64,000 nucleotides of DNA from Pontibacterium sp049599735 (lineage in GTDB: Bacteria > Pseudomonadota > Gammaproteobacteria > Pseudomonadales > Balneatricaceae), in NCBI GenBank assembly GCA_049599735.1, contig JBMYOX010000004.1:37770-101769 (forward strand). The letters are read 5' to 3'. How positions within the stretch are numbered: position 1 is the stretch's first letter; the number at the start of each line of letters is the position of its first letter. The position numbers and the translations under genes were made by a program. Under the pieces are notes generated by a model. The model searched no databases. It was not told the origin of the DNA and saw nothing but the letters and a program-made list of their open reading frames with translations. Positions 9,184 through 18,204 of this stretch are shown one piece after another.

Positions 9184-9654
9184 ATGTCTATCGCCACTTT
9201 TGCCGCTGGCTGTTTTTGGGGAATTGAAGTTGAATTTACCAACACCCAAGGCGTTACTAAAACAACCGTGGGTTATATGGGCGGTGCCTTAGATAACCCC
9301 GCGTATAAAGACGTCTGCTCAGGTAACAGCGGGCATGCAGAAGTTGTCCTGGTGGAATTCGATCCCGCCATTACCGATTACGAGCAGTTACTAAACGTTT
9401 TCTGGCAATGTCATAATCCAACCACCCTTAACCGCCAGGGGCCGGACATTGGCAGCCAATACCGTTCCGCCATTTTCTTCCACGATGACTTACAACAGAT
9501 GCTGGCACTGGAAAGCCTTAAAACTATGGATCAATCCGGTGTTTTTGCCAGCCCGATAGTGACAGAAATTGTTGCAGCCACCCAATTTTGGCCTGCTGAA
9601 GAATACCATCAGCAATACCTCGCCAAACGCGGACTTAATCATTGCCACCTGTAA
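9184..9654 (+). CDS. msrA: Peptide methionine sulfoxide reductase MsrA
   Basis: Reduces the S-epimer of methionine sulfoxide in proteins, a repair enzyme against oxidative damage. The catalytic motif GCFWG sits at residues 9-13 with the nucleophile Cys10; GNSGHAEVV and NPTTLNRQGPDIGSQYRSAIF are family hallmarks. A C-terminal Cys (NHCHL) is a likely resolving cysteine. At 156 aa it is the short cytoplasmic form without the N-terminal extension of E. coli MsrA (212 aa). The last codons overlap the start of the GNAT gene, suggesting coupling. Confidence 0.95.
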   Translation: MSIATFAAGCFWGIEVEFTNTQGVTKTTVGYMGGALDNPAYKDVCSGNSGHAEVVLVEFDPAITDYEQLLNVFWQCHNPTTLNRQGPDIGSQYRSAIFFHDDLQQMLALESLKTMDQSGVFASPIVTEIVAATQFWPAEEYHQQYLAKRGLNHCHL

Positions 9655-10085
9655 ATAACTTATCTGAAGCCAGGGTTGTTCAGGTTAAAGCTGACCAGTT
9701 ACCACAACTGAATCGTTTCTATCGCCGTAATGGTCATAAAGGTAAGGCTTGTCCGGAAGACTATGCATTCTGGCTTGAACAAAAAGACACAATTGTCGCC
9801 GCTGTACGGTTTTCAGCCTATGAGCAAGGCTTGTTGATGCGGGGGCTTTGGGTGCATAAAGCATTACGGGGCCGGGGACTGGGACAACAGCTTTTGAGCG
9901 GCTGCCAGACTTTTTGGAAGCAGCAACCCTGTTACTGCTTCCCGTATGCACATCTACAAGGATTTTATGAACGTAGCGGTTTTACTCAAGCTGGCAACCA
10001 AACGCCCCAATCTCTTAAAAATCAGCTCAGGCGCTATCAGCAACGGGGCCAGGATCTGATCCTGATGGAATATCAGCCTCCCTGA
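9642..10085 (+). CDS. GNAT-family N-acetyltransferase
   Basis: Predicted cytoplasmic acetyltransferase of 147 aa. The acetyl-CoA-binding motif A reads VHKALRGRGLGQQLL (Q/RxxGxG/A type), preceded by a beta strand GLLMRGLWV; the C-terminal part has the HLQGFYERSGF pattern of motif B. The frame begins with TTG 9642 inside the last codons of msrA; no ATG or GTG occurs near the N-terminus, so TTG is the best start. Substrate unknown. The 3' end overlaps the convergent lipoprotein gene by 13 bp. Confidence 0.82.
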   Translation: MPPVNNLSEARVVQVKADQLPQLNRFYRRNGHKGKACPEDYAFWLEQKDTIVAAVRFSAYEQGLLMRGLWVHKALRGRGLGQQLLSGCQTFWKQQPCYCFPYAHLQGFYERSGFTQAGNQTPQSLKNQLRRYQQRGQDLILMEYQPP

Positions 10086-10366
10086 GACTGACGGATGTAA
10101 AAACGGGCCTTTTCCACATTTTGCAGACACTGTGCGTAATTCTCTACCTGCTCAACCACTTTAGCCGCGCTCAACAATCCCGCCGCTTTGCCCCAGGCCA
10201 CTGAACCACTAAAACCCTGACTGCGTGCAAAACTAAGTTCATCATAGGCTTTTTCGATGCCGTTCCTACAAGCTACATCACTGCGCCCGGTCTCTGGCTG
10301 ACCCGCACAACCCGACAAAAATACCACCACCAGTAACCCAATAAAAGCCCGATACTTAAAACGCAT
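10073..10366 (-). CDS. Small predicted lipoprotein
   Basis: Protein of 97 aa with an N-terminal lipoprotein signal: MRFKYRAFIGLLVVVFLSGCAG, lipobox LSGC, acylated Cys about residue 20. The residue after Cys is Ala, so outer-membrane sorting is expected. The mature part is helical and contains two cysteines and alanine-rich segments (KAAGLLSAAKVVEQVENYAQCLQNVEKARFYI), resembling small DUF4398-like periplasmic helical proteins, but I do not recognise a specific family. AGGGTGAG precedes the ATG. It ends convergently inside the GNAT gene. Confidence 0.75.
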   Translation of the reverse strand: MRFKYRAFIGLLVVVFLSGCAGQPETGRSDVACRNGIEKAYDELSFARSQGFSGSVAWGKAAGLLSAAKVVEQVENYAQCLQNVEKARFYIRQSQGG

Positions 10367-10661
10367 AACTCACCCTGATATCTCATAAAAACCAGACTAC
10401 AGCTCAGCCTGAAGGGGAAAAACTACCGCCACTGAAAACAAACGTCTGTTTCAGGGCTTATTACAGCCTATTCTGTGGCACTGCTAAAGCAAAGAAGTTC
10501 CCTGCAAAATTGCAGTATTTAATGCCAGCTCCGAAGGTTTCTGTATAACCGGATTGAAACAGCACTTTTACGGCAGCAAATCTTATTCAAAACCGCAGCA
10601 CGTTAACCCCTATCTTCACCTATACTGCTTTGAACGCTCACTAATAAATAAGGAGAGAGTA

Positions 10662-11327
10662 ATGGCAATGACACCCACGCTGGCATTTGATGTATACGGC
10701 ACCCTGATCGACACCCACGGTGTGGTCGGTAAGCTGGAAGTGTTGCTGGGCAATGCCGATCAAGCCAGGGCCTTTTCACAAACCTGGCGCGACAAACAGC
10801 TTGAATACAGTTTTCGCCGCGGTTTGATGAAGAACTACAAAAACTTTGCGGTCTGCACCCGTGATGCACTGAGCTATACCTGTGCATTTTACCAAATCAA
10901 TTTTAGTCGCGAACAACAGGATGAGCTACTGGCCATCTACCGTACATTGCCCGCCTTTCCTGATGTCAAAGAAAGCCTGTCGCGCCTGTCGGCCGAAGGT
11001 TGCCTTTTATTTGCTTTCTCAAACGGCAGTGCCGAAGCGGTTGATAAATTATTAATCACTGCCGGCATTCGGGGTTATTTTCAGGATGTGATCAGCACTG
11101 ACGAAATTCTGTCATTTAAACCAAACCCCGAAGTTTACAAACACTTCCTGCACCGCAGCCACAGCAATAAAGAAAACGCCTGGCTGATTTCCAGCAATGC
11201 TTTTGATGTAACGGGTGCCTTATCTTATGGCATGCGGGCCGCCTGGGTACAGCGCTCAGCGGATGCGGTCTTTGATCCCTGGGGAATGGAGCCGACCATC
11301 ACCGTTACAAGCCTGAACGAATTATAA
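10662..11327 (+). CDS. Haloacid dehalogenase, type II (L-2-haloacid dehalogenase family)
   Basis: HAD-superfamily hydrolase of 221 aa; the type II family hydrolyses L-2-haloalkanoates to D-2-hydroxy acids. The active-site set is visible: nucleophile Asp10 in FDVYGTLID, FSNGS (motif II), the lysine in FKPNPEVYKHF, and SSNAFDVTGALSYGMRAAWV, which is specific for the dehalogenase group rather than ordinary phosphatases. The start at 10662 follows AAGGAGAGAG; a frame opening at 10554 adds 36 non-homologous residues. It is a single gene, convergent with the LysE gene. The real substrate is unproven. Confidence 0.88.
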   Translation: MAMTPTLAFDVYGTLIDTHGVVGKLEVLLGNADQARAFSQTWRDKQLEYSFRRGLMKNYKNFAVCTRDALSYTCAFYQINFSREQQDELLAIYRTLPAFPDVKESLSRLSAEGCLLFAFSNGSAEAVDKLLITAGIRGYFQDVISTDEILSFKPNPEVYKHFLHRSHSNKENAWLISSNAFDVTGALSYGMRAAWVQRSADAVFDPWGMEPTITVTSLNEL

Positions 11328-11338
11328 GGACATCTTTA

Positions 11339-11956
11339 TCAGTGCCGGAACGCCAGATAAGCGGCGGCACCGGCCATAATCGAACCCGCACTGCGATTTA
11401 AACCCTGTACAGCCCGTTCAGACTGAAACCAGCGGCGGGCTTTTGCAGCAGAAATCGCAATCATCATTAAACCAATCATCAGGCCCACCAGTGTCAGCAG
11501 TGATGCCACGGCAATGTCAGCTGCATTTAACAGCGTTAAATCCATAAACGTCGGCAAAAAAGCAATATAAAACAGAATCACCTTAGGGTTAGAAGCCGAG
11601 ATCAGAAAGCCCTGCATAAAGGCCAGCGCCATGCCACTTTTATCCTGCTTATTTTCAACGAGTTCCAATGCCAGCGGTGCCGTCCACATTTTCCAACCCA
11701 GATACAGCAGATAGGCTGCACCGACCAGTCGGATAACCATAAACAGATCAGCCCAATGGGTGGCGATCGCCGCCAGACCCAGACAAGCCGCTACCAGATA
11801 CAAAATATCACTGATGGTCATGCCCAGGGCCAGCATAAAACAACTACCTGCCCCGTTAACTAACGCACGCGCAAGAATAGCAAACACCCCAGGTCCTGGT
11901 GTGATACCAAAAATAAGCACGGCAATAAAAAATGAGATACCACTTTCAAGGGTCAT
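11339..11956 (-). CDS. LysE/RhtB-family translocator
   Basis: Inner-membrane amino-acid or metabolite exporter of 205 aa with about six hydrophobic helices. The N-terminal helix carries the family signature FGITPGPGVFAILARAL, and YLLYLGWKMW is typical of the third helix region. Homology places it in the RhtB group (homoserine, threonine, other small amino acids), but substrate cannot be read from sequence. It ends 11 bp from the convergent dehalogenase gene. Confidence 0.88.
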   Translation of the reverse strand: MTLESGISFFIAVLIFGITPGPGVFAILARALVNGAGSCFMLALGMTISDILYLVAACLGLAAIATHWADLFMVIRLVGAAYLLYLGWKMWTAPLALELVENKQDKSGMALAFMQGFLISASNPKVILFYIAFLPTFMDLTLLNAADIAVASLLTLVGLMIGLMMIAISAAKARRWFQSERAVQGLNRSAGSIMAGAAAYLAFRH

Positions 11957-12157
11957 AACGATTGAATCTTTACGTTAACGTTGCCCAACATTAACAACCT
12001 TATAACCCGGCCTCAAGCACAATCCCATTTAAAACCTGAGGCACACAACCACACTAACACTATAATTTTTTACACTAGGGACAACCCTTAGGTGTCTTGA
12101 TATTATATGCGCTTTAATTGACTAGAATCATTGGTTATTCAGCTCAGGAGCACCGTT

Positions 12158-13003
12158 ATGCAATTTCAGGGTACCGATCGATATGTGGCAACAGATGACC
12201 TTCGCATGGCCGTTAACGCCGCGATTACCCTGCAACGACCGCTGCTCATCAAAGGGGAACCCGGCACCGGTAAAACCATGCTGGCAGAAGAAGTCGCCGA
12301 TGCATTAGGCAAACCCCTGTTACGCTGGCATATCAAGTCCACGACTAAAGCCCAGCAGGGTTTATATGACTACGATGCCGTTTCCCGCCTGCGGGACTCT
12401 CAGCTTGGTGACGAGCGTGTGCACGATATCAACAACTACATCAAAAAAGGTATGCTCTGGCAGGCATTTGATGCCGATGAACAGGTCGTTCTGCTGATCG
12501 ACGAAATTGATAAAGCTGATATTGAATTCCCCAACGACCTGCTGGTCGAACTCGATAAAATGGAATTCAGCGTTTACGAAACCGGCGAGCGTATTGTTGC
12601 CAAGAATCGCCCGATCATCATTATTACCTCCAATAATGAAAAAGAATTACCCGATGCCTTTTTGCGCCGCTGCTTCTTTCACTATATTCAGTTTCCTGAC
12701 GCTGAAACCATGCAGCAGATTGTGGATGTTCATTATCCAAACCTGCAAAACGAACTGGTTAAAGAAGCCCTGGAGATTTTCTTCCAGGTACGCACCGTTA
12801 ATGGCCTGAAAAAGAAACCGTCAACATCAGAGTTAATTGACTGGTTAAAACTACTGATGGCCGACAAGATATCGCTGGATGTCTTACAAAACAGCGACAA
12901 CAGCAGCGCAATTCCACCGCTTCACGGTGCCTTGTTAAAGAACGAGCAGGACGTGCATATGCTCGAACGCCTCGCCTTTATGTCTCGCCGGGCACAACGC
13001 TAA
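12158..13003 (+). CDS. MoxR-family AAA+ ATPase (CoxD-like)
   Basis: AAA+ ATPase of 281 aa that in known cases works with a VWA-domain partner in protein or metallocofactor maturation. Walker A GEPGTGKT is at residues 33-40, Walker B VVLLIDEIDKAD near residue 110-120, sensor 1 IIIITSNNEKELPDAFLRRC. The start at 12158 follows CAGGAG; a TTG nine codons upstream is less likely. It is 16 bp upstream of a VWA gene, the standard MoxR-VWA pair. The client protein is unknown; the closest described analogues are CoxD and related chaperone ATPases. Confidence 0.9.
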   Translation: MQFQGTDRYVATDDLRMAVNAAITLQRPLLIKGEPGTGKTMLAEEVADALGKPLLRWHIKSTTKAQQGLYDYDAVSRLRDSQLGDERVHDINNYIKKGMLWQAFDADEQVVLLIDEIDKADIEFPNDLLVELDKMEFSVYETGERIVAKNRPIIIITSNNEKELPDAFLRRCFFHYIQFPDAETMQQIVDVHYPNLQNELVKEALEIFFQVRTVNGLKKKPSTSELIDWLKLLMADKISLDVLQNSDNSSAIPPLHGALLKNEQDVHMLERLAFMSRRAQR

Positions 13004-13019
13004 TCAGGCTGAATGCATT

Positions 13020-14195
13020 ATGTTAATCAACTTTTTTAACGACCTGCGCAAAGCCGGTGTTCCTGTCACCCTGAATGAACTCCTGATGCTGCTGGAGGCC
13101 TTAAAGCAAAAAGTGGCCTTTGCCGATCTAGATGATTTTTATCTGCTGGCGCGGGTGTGCCTGGTTAAAGATGAAAAGTATTTTGACCGTTTCGATCAGG
13201 CCTTTGGACAGTATTTTAAAGGCATAGAAGCACTGGGACTTTTTCCGGATGACGAAATTCCTGAAGACTGGTTACGCTCGGAGTTTCTGAAAAATCTGAG
13301 CGAAGAAGAAAAAGCCCAGATTGAAGCCCTGGGTGGTTTAGAAAAGCTGATGGAAACCCTGAACGAGCGTCTGAAAGAACAGCAGAAACGCCACGCCGGG
13401 GGTAATAAATGGATTGGCACCGGCGGCACCTCGCCTTTTGGCCACAGCGGTTATAATCCGGAAGGCGTGCGTATTGGCGGGCAGAGCAAACATAAACGCG
13501 CCGTTAAAGTCTGGGATAAGCGCCAGTTTAAAAACCTGGATGATCAGGTCGAACTGGGCACCCGTAATATCAAAGTGGCGCTGCGCAAACTGCGCAAGTT
13601 TGCCCGCACAGGCTCCGCCGAAGAACTGGATTTAACCGACACCATCCGCTCAACGGCACAAAATGCCGGGCTGCTGGATATCAAGATGGTGCCCGAACGC
13701 CATAATGCCGCTAAGGTACTGTTATTTCTGGATATCGGCGGCTCCATGGACCCGTACATTCACCTCTGTGAGCAGTTATTTTCCGCCGCCCGCAGCGAAT
13801 TTAAACATTTGGAATACTTCTATTTCCACAACTGCGTTTACGAAAAAGTCTGGAAAGACAATAAACGCCGCTTTGACGACACTATTCCAACCCTCGATGT
13901 GCTCCATACCTACGGCAAAGACTACCGTGTCATTTTTATCGGTGATGCCGCTATGTCACCCTATGAGCTATTCGAGCGCTTTGGCAGTGTCGAACATATG
14001 AACGAAGAAGCAGGCCGGGTCTGGTTACAGCGCATTCTGGATATCTGGGATAAAGCTATCTGGCTTAACCCCACCCAGGAAAATTACTGGCAGTACACTT
14101 ATACCACCCAGGCCATTAAAGAGCAGATGGGCGGTCACATGTACCCACTGTCTCTTGACGGTATGGAACGGGGTATAAAATACCTGTCAAAATAA
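13020..14195 (+). CDS. VWA-domain protein, CoxE-like
   Basis: Protein of 391 aa, partner of the upstream MoxR ATPase. The N-terminal half is helical and charged (KNLSEEEKAQIEALGGLEKLMETLNE); a glycine-rich linker GGNKWIGTGGTSPFGHSGYNPEG follows in pieces around residue 125-150. A C-terminal VWA domain begins near residue 230 with LLFLDIGGSMDPYI. The MIDAS motif is DIGGS rather than DxSxS, as commonly seen in this CoxE-like group. No signal peptide, so cytoplasmic. It is likely co-transcribed with the ATPase. Role unassigned. Confidence 0.87.
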   Translation: MLINFFNDLRKAGVPVTLNELLMLLEALKQKVAFADLDDFYLLARVCLVKDEKYFDRFDQAFGQYFKGIEALGLFPDDEIPEDWLRSEFLKNLSEEEKAQIEALGGLEKLMETLNERLKEQQKRHAGGNKWIGTGGTSPFGHSGYNPEGVRIGGQSKHKRAVKVWDKRQFKNLDDQVELGTRNIKVALRKLRKFARTGSAEELDLTDTIRSTAQNAGLLDIKMVPERHNAAKVLLFLDIGGSMDPYIHLCEQLFSAARSEFKHLEYFYFHNCVYEKVWKDNKRRFDDTIPTLDVLHTYGKDYRVIFIGDAAMSPYELFERFGSVEHMNEEAGRVWLQRILDIWDKAIWLNPTQENYWQYTYTTQAIKEQMGGHMYPLSLDGMERGIKYLSK

Positions 14196-14384
14196 AGCTC
14201 AGGTTTTCTCAGGATGGTTCTCCCAGAGACCCTGGCATTAGCCTTTCCGAATGAAAACCTCGACTATGCCTTAAATGTCACAACAGTCTGCTTTGTGGAT
14301 GATGTTTAAGGTCATGTTGTCAGAAGCCAACCGGGGTACTAAAACCCTGCGGCCTGCCGGTCACAGGCTTTATCGACCAAACCG

Positions 14385-14407
14385 GCGCCTTTAAAAGGCG
14401 CTGTGTT
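14385..14407. terminator. Probable terminator between convergent VWA and CooC-like genes
   Basis: Seven-bp perfect stem GCGCCTT (14385-14391) and AAGGCGC (14395-14401) with a 3-nt loop, followed by TGTGTTTTGGTTT. It lies just before the stop of the minus-strand ATPase gene. The 190 bp before it, after the VWA gene, holds no recognisable gene. Confidence 0.6.
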
Positions 14408-14413
14408 TTGGTT

Positions 14414-15256
14414 TCATTGATTGCTCATAACCGCCTGATCCAGCCGCTCGACAATCTGTTCAACATCTTTTAAGGCCTCACATTCACCCAGCGCATGCCC
14501 GGTAAGCCCCCGCTTTATCAATGTCTGATCGTAAGGGATTAAACCAATAACCTTATCCTGTAGCGGCCCCAGTTTTTCCATAAGAATGGATTCCACCTCT
14601 TCTGAGCCAATTTTATTAAAAATCAGCCAGAAATTTTTAAGACCTACAGCCTGACAAAATTCGGCCATCCGTTTTGCAATTGAAATGGATTCCAGCGTGT
14701 AATCCAATACACCCAGCACAATATCCATCTGATCGGGTACCCTGCGGCCAAAATGCTCAATACCGGCTTTCATATCGATCAGATTAACCGCGTCCCCCTC
14801 AACGATAAAGTCTCTGACCACCTTCTCCACGGGCCCATCACACCCCTGACCATAATGTTCAATCTTGCCCGCCTGCAACAGCATCAAATTACCCTTTTGA
14901 AGATAATATTCAGCCGGAATCTCTCTGGAAATATCGATGTTCTTCTCTGGAATGGGGCTTATATCATTAATTCGGGTAAGCGCAGAAGGGTCATCAACGG
15001 GGCAAGTCACCACATCAATACCGCCGAAAAAATCGATCAGTGGTTTGGGCTCCCCTTCCACCCCCAGGCCAAAGAGCAATCGCACTAACCCCTCCGGATT
15101 AGAAGCATCACCGTCCAGCACCATGACTTTATAAGCCTTTGTCTGTAAAGCTGTCGCCATTAAAGCAACCAGCGTGCTCTTCCCGCTCCCGCCCTTACCA
15201 CAGACCAATATTCGCTTATTACACAGAGCGCTGTTGGTTTTTTTGATAGCCGCCAT
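14414..15256 (-). CDS. CooC-like P-loop ATPase (MinD/ParA superfamily)
   Basis: Deviant-Walker ATPase of 280 aa resembling CooC, the nickel-insertion ATPase of Ni-CO dehydrogenase. The start at 15256 is set by AAGGAGG 7-8 nt upstream. The P-loop CGKGGSGKST lies at residues 19-28; VLDGDASNP, the switch region LIDMKAGIEHFGR and FNKIGS follow. CooC proteins dimerise through a CxC metal site after GKIE; here that place reads GKIEHYGQGCDGP, so Cys139 is kept but the second cysteine is glycine. No CO dehydrogenase gene is present. The neighbour upstream on the same strand order is a ZIP transporter gene; function is open. Confidence 0.8.
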   Translation of the reverse strand: MAAIKKTNSALCNKRILVCGKGGSGKSTLVALMATALQTKAYKVMVLDGDASNPEGLVRLLFGLGVEGEPKPLIDFFGGIDVVTCPVDDPSALTRINDISPIPEKNIDISREIPAEYYLQKGNLMLLQAGKIEHYGQGCDGPVEKVVRDFIVEGDAVNLIDMKAGIEHFGRRVPDQMDIVLGVLDYTLESISIAKRMAEFCQAVGLKNFWLIFNKIGSEEVESILMEKLGPLQDKVIGLIPYDQTLIKRGLTGHALGECEALKDVEQIVERLDQAVMSNQ

Positions 15257-15528
15257 TGTTATGCCTCCTTCCTTAAGCATTACATACAGGCTTAATTATA
15301 GTCTCACTAAGCGCTTGTCCATTAACGCGGTCCAGCCGTCAGCTATTATGAGAGGGAGGGCACGAAATGAATTTAATCCCTAATCTGTGATATGGAGGCA
15401 AGCGTCAAAAAGTGCTTCAGGCATTATTTATAATTCCCCAGCTAAAATTTTATTAATCTAATAAATTCAACTAGTTATAAAAATTCATCGTGCTAAAAGC
15501 TGTAAAAGTTTATTTCCCGCTTCAGAAT
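15257..15528. other. AT-rich spacer between CooC-like and ZIP genes
   Basis: About 270 bp with A/T runs, upstream of the CooC-like gene. The segment probably contains the promoter of that gene. I see no RNA gene, operator or strong terminator in it. Confidence 0.45.
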
Positions 15529-16277
15529 TCAGGACTCCGTGGCCAGCTTAGCCGTTAGCAACAATAACAAACCAAAAACAAACGCTATAAAATTCAAGAT
15601 GTTAGATTTAACTTCAACTTCATGATGCTTATTAACTTCAGGCACTAAATCGGCGGCACCGATATAAAGAAAGTTACCCGCCGCAAAGGGGATAAGCCAG
15701 CTAACATCAACCTGAAAAGAAAGCCCGTAGGCAAACAGACCACCCAATAGAAAGGTCAGGCCGGATAAAAAATTAAACATAAGGGCATGGCGTTTTGACC
15801 AGCCGCCATGGATTAACACACCAAAATCACCCAGTTCCTGGGGCACCTCATGTGCCGCCGCGGCAATCCAGCTGGCTATTCCCAGGCGAATATCAATAAT
15901 AAAGGTGCCCGCAATCGCCATCCCCCCCAGAAAATTATGTAACCCATCACCCACTAAAATGAGATAGGTTAGTGGCCGCTTGCACTGGCCGGGGCAAGGT
16001 GGCAATGATGCCAATTTAAAAACTGTTCCAGTATAAAAAAGACGGTAAAACCAGCCACAACCATGATGCAAACATCAAGGCCATCAGTCCCCCTGAGTAA
16101 AGCGGCTGGAATCATATGAAAAAACGCCCCGCCGATTAAAGACCCGGCAGAAAAAGCGACCAACGGCAGTATCAAACGATCCAGTGTGGCAGGTTTCAAA
16201 AACAAGGTAAGACTACCCACCAGCGCAATGGCACTCATCAATATGCCACCTGTGATAATCCAGGCCAGGGTAGTCAT
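15529..16277 (-). pseudogene. ZIP-family metal transporter, interrupted by a frameshift
   Basis: The two minus-strand frames together encode one ZIP (zinc/iron-regulated-like) divalent-metal permease. Frame one (16277 to 15969) gives MTTLAWIITGGILMSAIALVG to EQFLNWHHCHLAP and then stops. Frame two resumes around 16000 with QCKRPLTYLILVGDGLHNFLGGMAIAG and continues through AAAAHEVPQELGDFGVLIHGGWSK to a stop at 15529. HN and HEVPQE are the metal-binding pieces of helices IV and V. Homologues are continuous between WHHCH and C-x-PLTYLI, so one base is missing in or near CCCCGGCC (about 15985-16000). Either a real pseudogene or a sequencing error. GGGAGTG precedes ATG 16277. Confidence 0.82.
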
Positions 16278-16432
16278 CAGATAACACTCCCTAAAAATCA
16301 GGCCACAAAAAGGGTGTAGCTATATCTCACCACTGAATAATAAACAGGCGACTGATACCCCTTACACTATGGTTTCAGTGTAGTTAAAATCATTTGTTTC
16401 ATCCCCAAAACCCATAAGGGAAGGACCACACC

Positions 16433-18178
16433 ATGTTCAAAGCGTCCAGCTTGTTTATTGCCTCGATCCTTCTTTCTTTTAACCTGAATGCAGCTTCCCA
16501 GATCGCCGATCAGGTGGCGCCGGAAGCGGCCAGTGGTTTTGTCAGTAAAAATGCCGTCAGCGCGCAGGACTTTATGGTCGCCGCGGCCCATCCCCTCGCG
16601 GTAGAGGCTGGTTATGATGTGTTAAAAACCGGCGGCTCCGCTATTGATGCCATGGTAGCCGTGCAGGCGGTGCTCGGGTTAGTTGAACCTCAGTCATCCG
16701 GCTTGGGCGGTGGCGCTTTTCTTGTTTATTACGATGCCCATAAAAAGGCACTCACTACCTTTAATGGCCGGGAAACCGCCCCGTTAGCTGTCACACCCGC
16801 CCTGTTTCAGGATAAAAACGGCCAGCCACTAAAATTCTATGAAGCCGTTGTGGGTGGGCGTTCAGTTGGCACACCCGGCACCGTAAAGCTGATGGCCAAG
16901 CTGCATGAGCGTTACGGCCTAAAAACATGGCCTTCACTGCTGCAACCCGCCAGATCCCTGGCGATAAACGGCTTTAAAGTATCAGCTCGTCTGGCCTCCT
17001 CGATTCAAAAGGATAAAGACCGGCTGAGCCGCTACCCGGATACAAAACAGTACTTTTTTACCGCACAGGGAGACCCCCTGTCCGAGGGCACACTGTTAAC
17101 TAATCCGGCTTATGCTCAGACGCTGGAGGTGCTGGCGCAGGAAGGAGAACAAGCCTTTTATAAGGGCCAGATTGCCCGTGATATAGTGCAAAAAGTTCAG
17201 GGTATTCAGGATAATCCGGGGCTGTTAAGCCTGCAGGATTTTGCCGCTTATAACCTCAAGGAGCGCAAAGCGGTCTGTGCGCCTTACCAACAATTTGATA
17301 TTTGCGGCATGGGGCCGCCCAGTTCAGGCGCTTTAACCGTTGGACAAATATTAGGCATCAGCAGCCACTTTGACTTAAAACAACTCGGCCCCAAAAGTGC
17401 CACAAGCTGGCAGATTATCGGTGACGCTTCCCGTCTGGCCTTCGCCGATCGGGGGCGCTATATGGCCGATACGGACTTTGTGCCCATGCCTGAAGGTTTG
17501 CTGGATAAAGACTATCTCGCCAAACGCGCCGCACAAATCACTCCCGGACAAGCACTGAAAATAGTTCAGCCGGGTGAGCCTCGCTGGCAGCACGCCATAA
17601 CACAGGCAGATGACCAGTCCATTGAACTGCCCTCCACCACTCAAATTGTCATTGTGGATAAAAGTGGCAATATGGTGTCCATGACCAGCACTGTCGAAAA
17701 TGGCTTTGGCTCCCGTGTGATGAGTAATGGTTTTTTATTAAACAATGAACTGACTGACTTTTCTTTTGCCTCCCATAAGCATGGCTACCCCATCGCTAAC
17801 CGCGTTGAACCGGGAAAACGCCCCCGCTCCTCCATGGCACCTACCATCGTAATGAAGGATAATCAGCCTTATATGGCTATAGGTTCACCCGGTGGCTCCC
17901 GTATTATCGGTTATGTCGCTTCGGCCCTGATTGCCCACATTGACTGGGATATGGATATTCAGCAGGCCATTAACCTGCCCCACCTGCTGAATCGTTTTGG
18001 CACTTATGACCTGGAGAAAGACACCCCGGCCGAGCACTTTAAAACCCCACTGGAAAACATGGGATTTAAGGTAAAGATCACCCACCTTAATTCCGGTATT
18101 CAGGCCATTGTGCTGAAAGACGGCATATTGGAAGGCGGCGCAGACCCGCGAAGGGAAGGTACGGTAATGGGGGAGTAG
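16433..18178 (+). CDS. ggt: Gamma-glutamyltransferase (periplasmic)
   Basis: Autoprocessing N-terminal-nucleophile hydrolase, 581 aa, that cleaves or transfers the gamma-glutamyl group of glutathione in the periplasm. A signal peptide (MFKASSLFIASILLSFNLNA) is present. The precursor is cut before Thr402 in LPSTTQIVIVD, giving a large subunit of about 400 residues and a small one of about 180. Conserved small-subunit pieces are VSMTSTVENGFGSRV, LLNNELTDFS, PGKRPRSSMAPT and the oxyanion-region GSPGGSRIIGY; large-subunit DAMVAVQAVLGLVEPQSSGLGGG is also typical. It is a single gene; AAGGGAAGGA lies upstream of ATG. Confidence 0.96.
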   Translation: MFKASSLFIASILLSFNLNAASQIADQVAPEAASGFVSKNAVSAQDFMVAAAHPLAVEAGYDVLKTGGSAIDAMVAVQAVLGLVEPQSSGLGGGAFLVYYDAHKKALTTFNGRETAPLAVTPALFQDKNGQPLKFYEAVVGGRSVGTPGTVKLMAKLHERYGLKTWPSLLQPARSLAINGFKVSARLASSIQKDKDRLSRYPDTKQYFFTAQGDPLSEGTLLTNPAYAQTLEVLAQEGEQAFYKGQIARDIVQKVQGIQDNPGLLSLQDFAAYNLKERKAVCAPYQQFDICGMGPPSSGALTVGQILGISSHFDLKQLGPKSATSWQIIGDASRLAFADRGRYMADTDFVPMPEGLLDKDYLAKRAAQITPGQALKIVQPGEPRWQHAITQADDQSIELPSTTQIVIVDKSGNMVSMTSTVENGFGSRVMSNGFLLNNELTDFSFASHKHGYPIANRVEPGKRPRSSMAPTIVMKDNQPYMAIGSPGGSRIIGYVASALIAHIDWDMDIQQAINLPHLLNRFGTYDLEKDTPAEHFKTPLENMGFKVKITHLNSGIQAIVLKDGILEGGADPRREGTVMGE

Positions 18179-18204
18179 CCCCATGACTAACCTTCATCTT
18201 GATT

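Noticed and set aside
15975..16030. Programmed -1 frameshift in the ZIP gene
   Set aside because: No slippery heptamer or downstream pseudoknot of known type was recognised; mutation or sequencing error is simpler.
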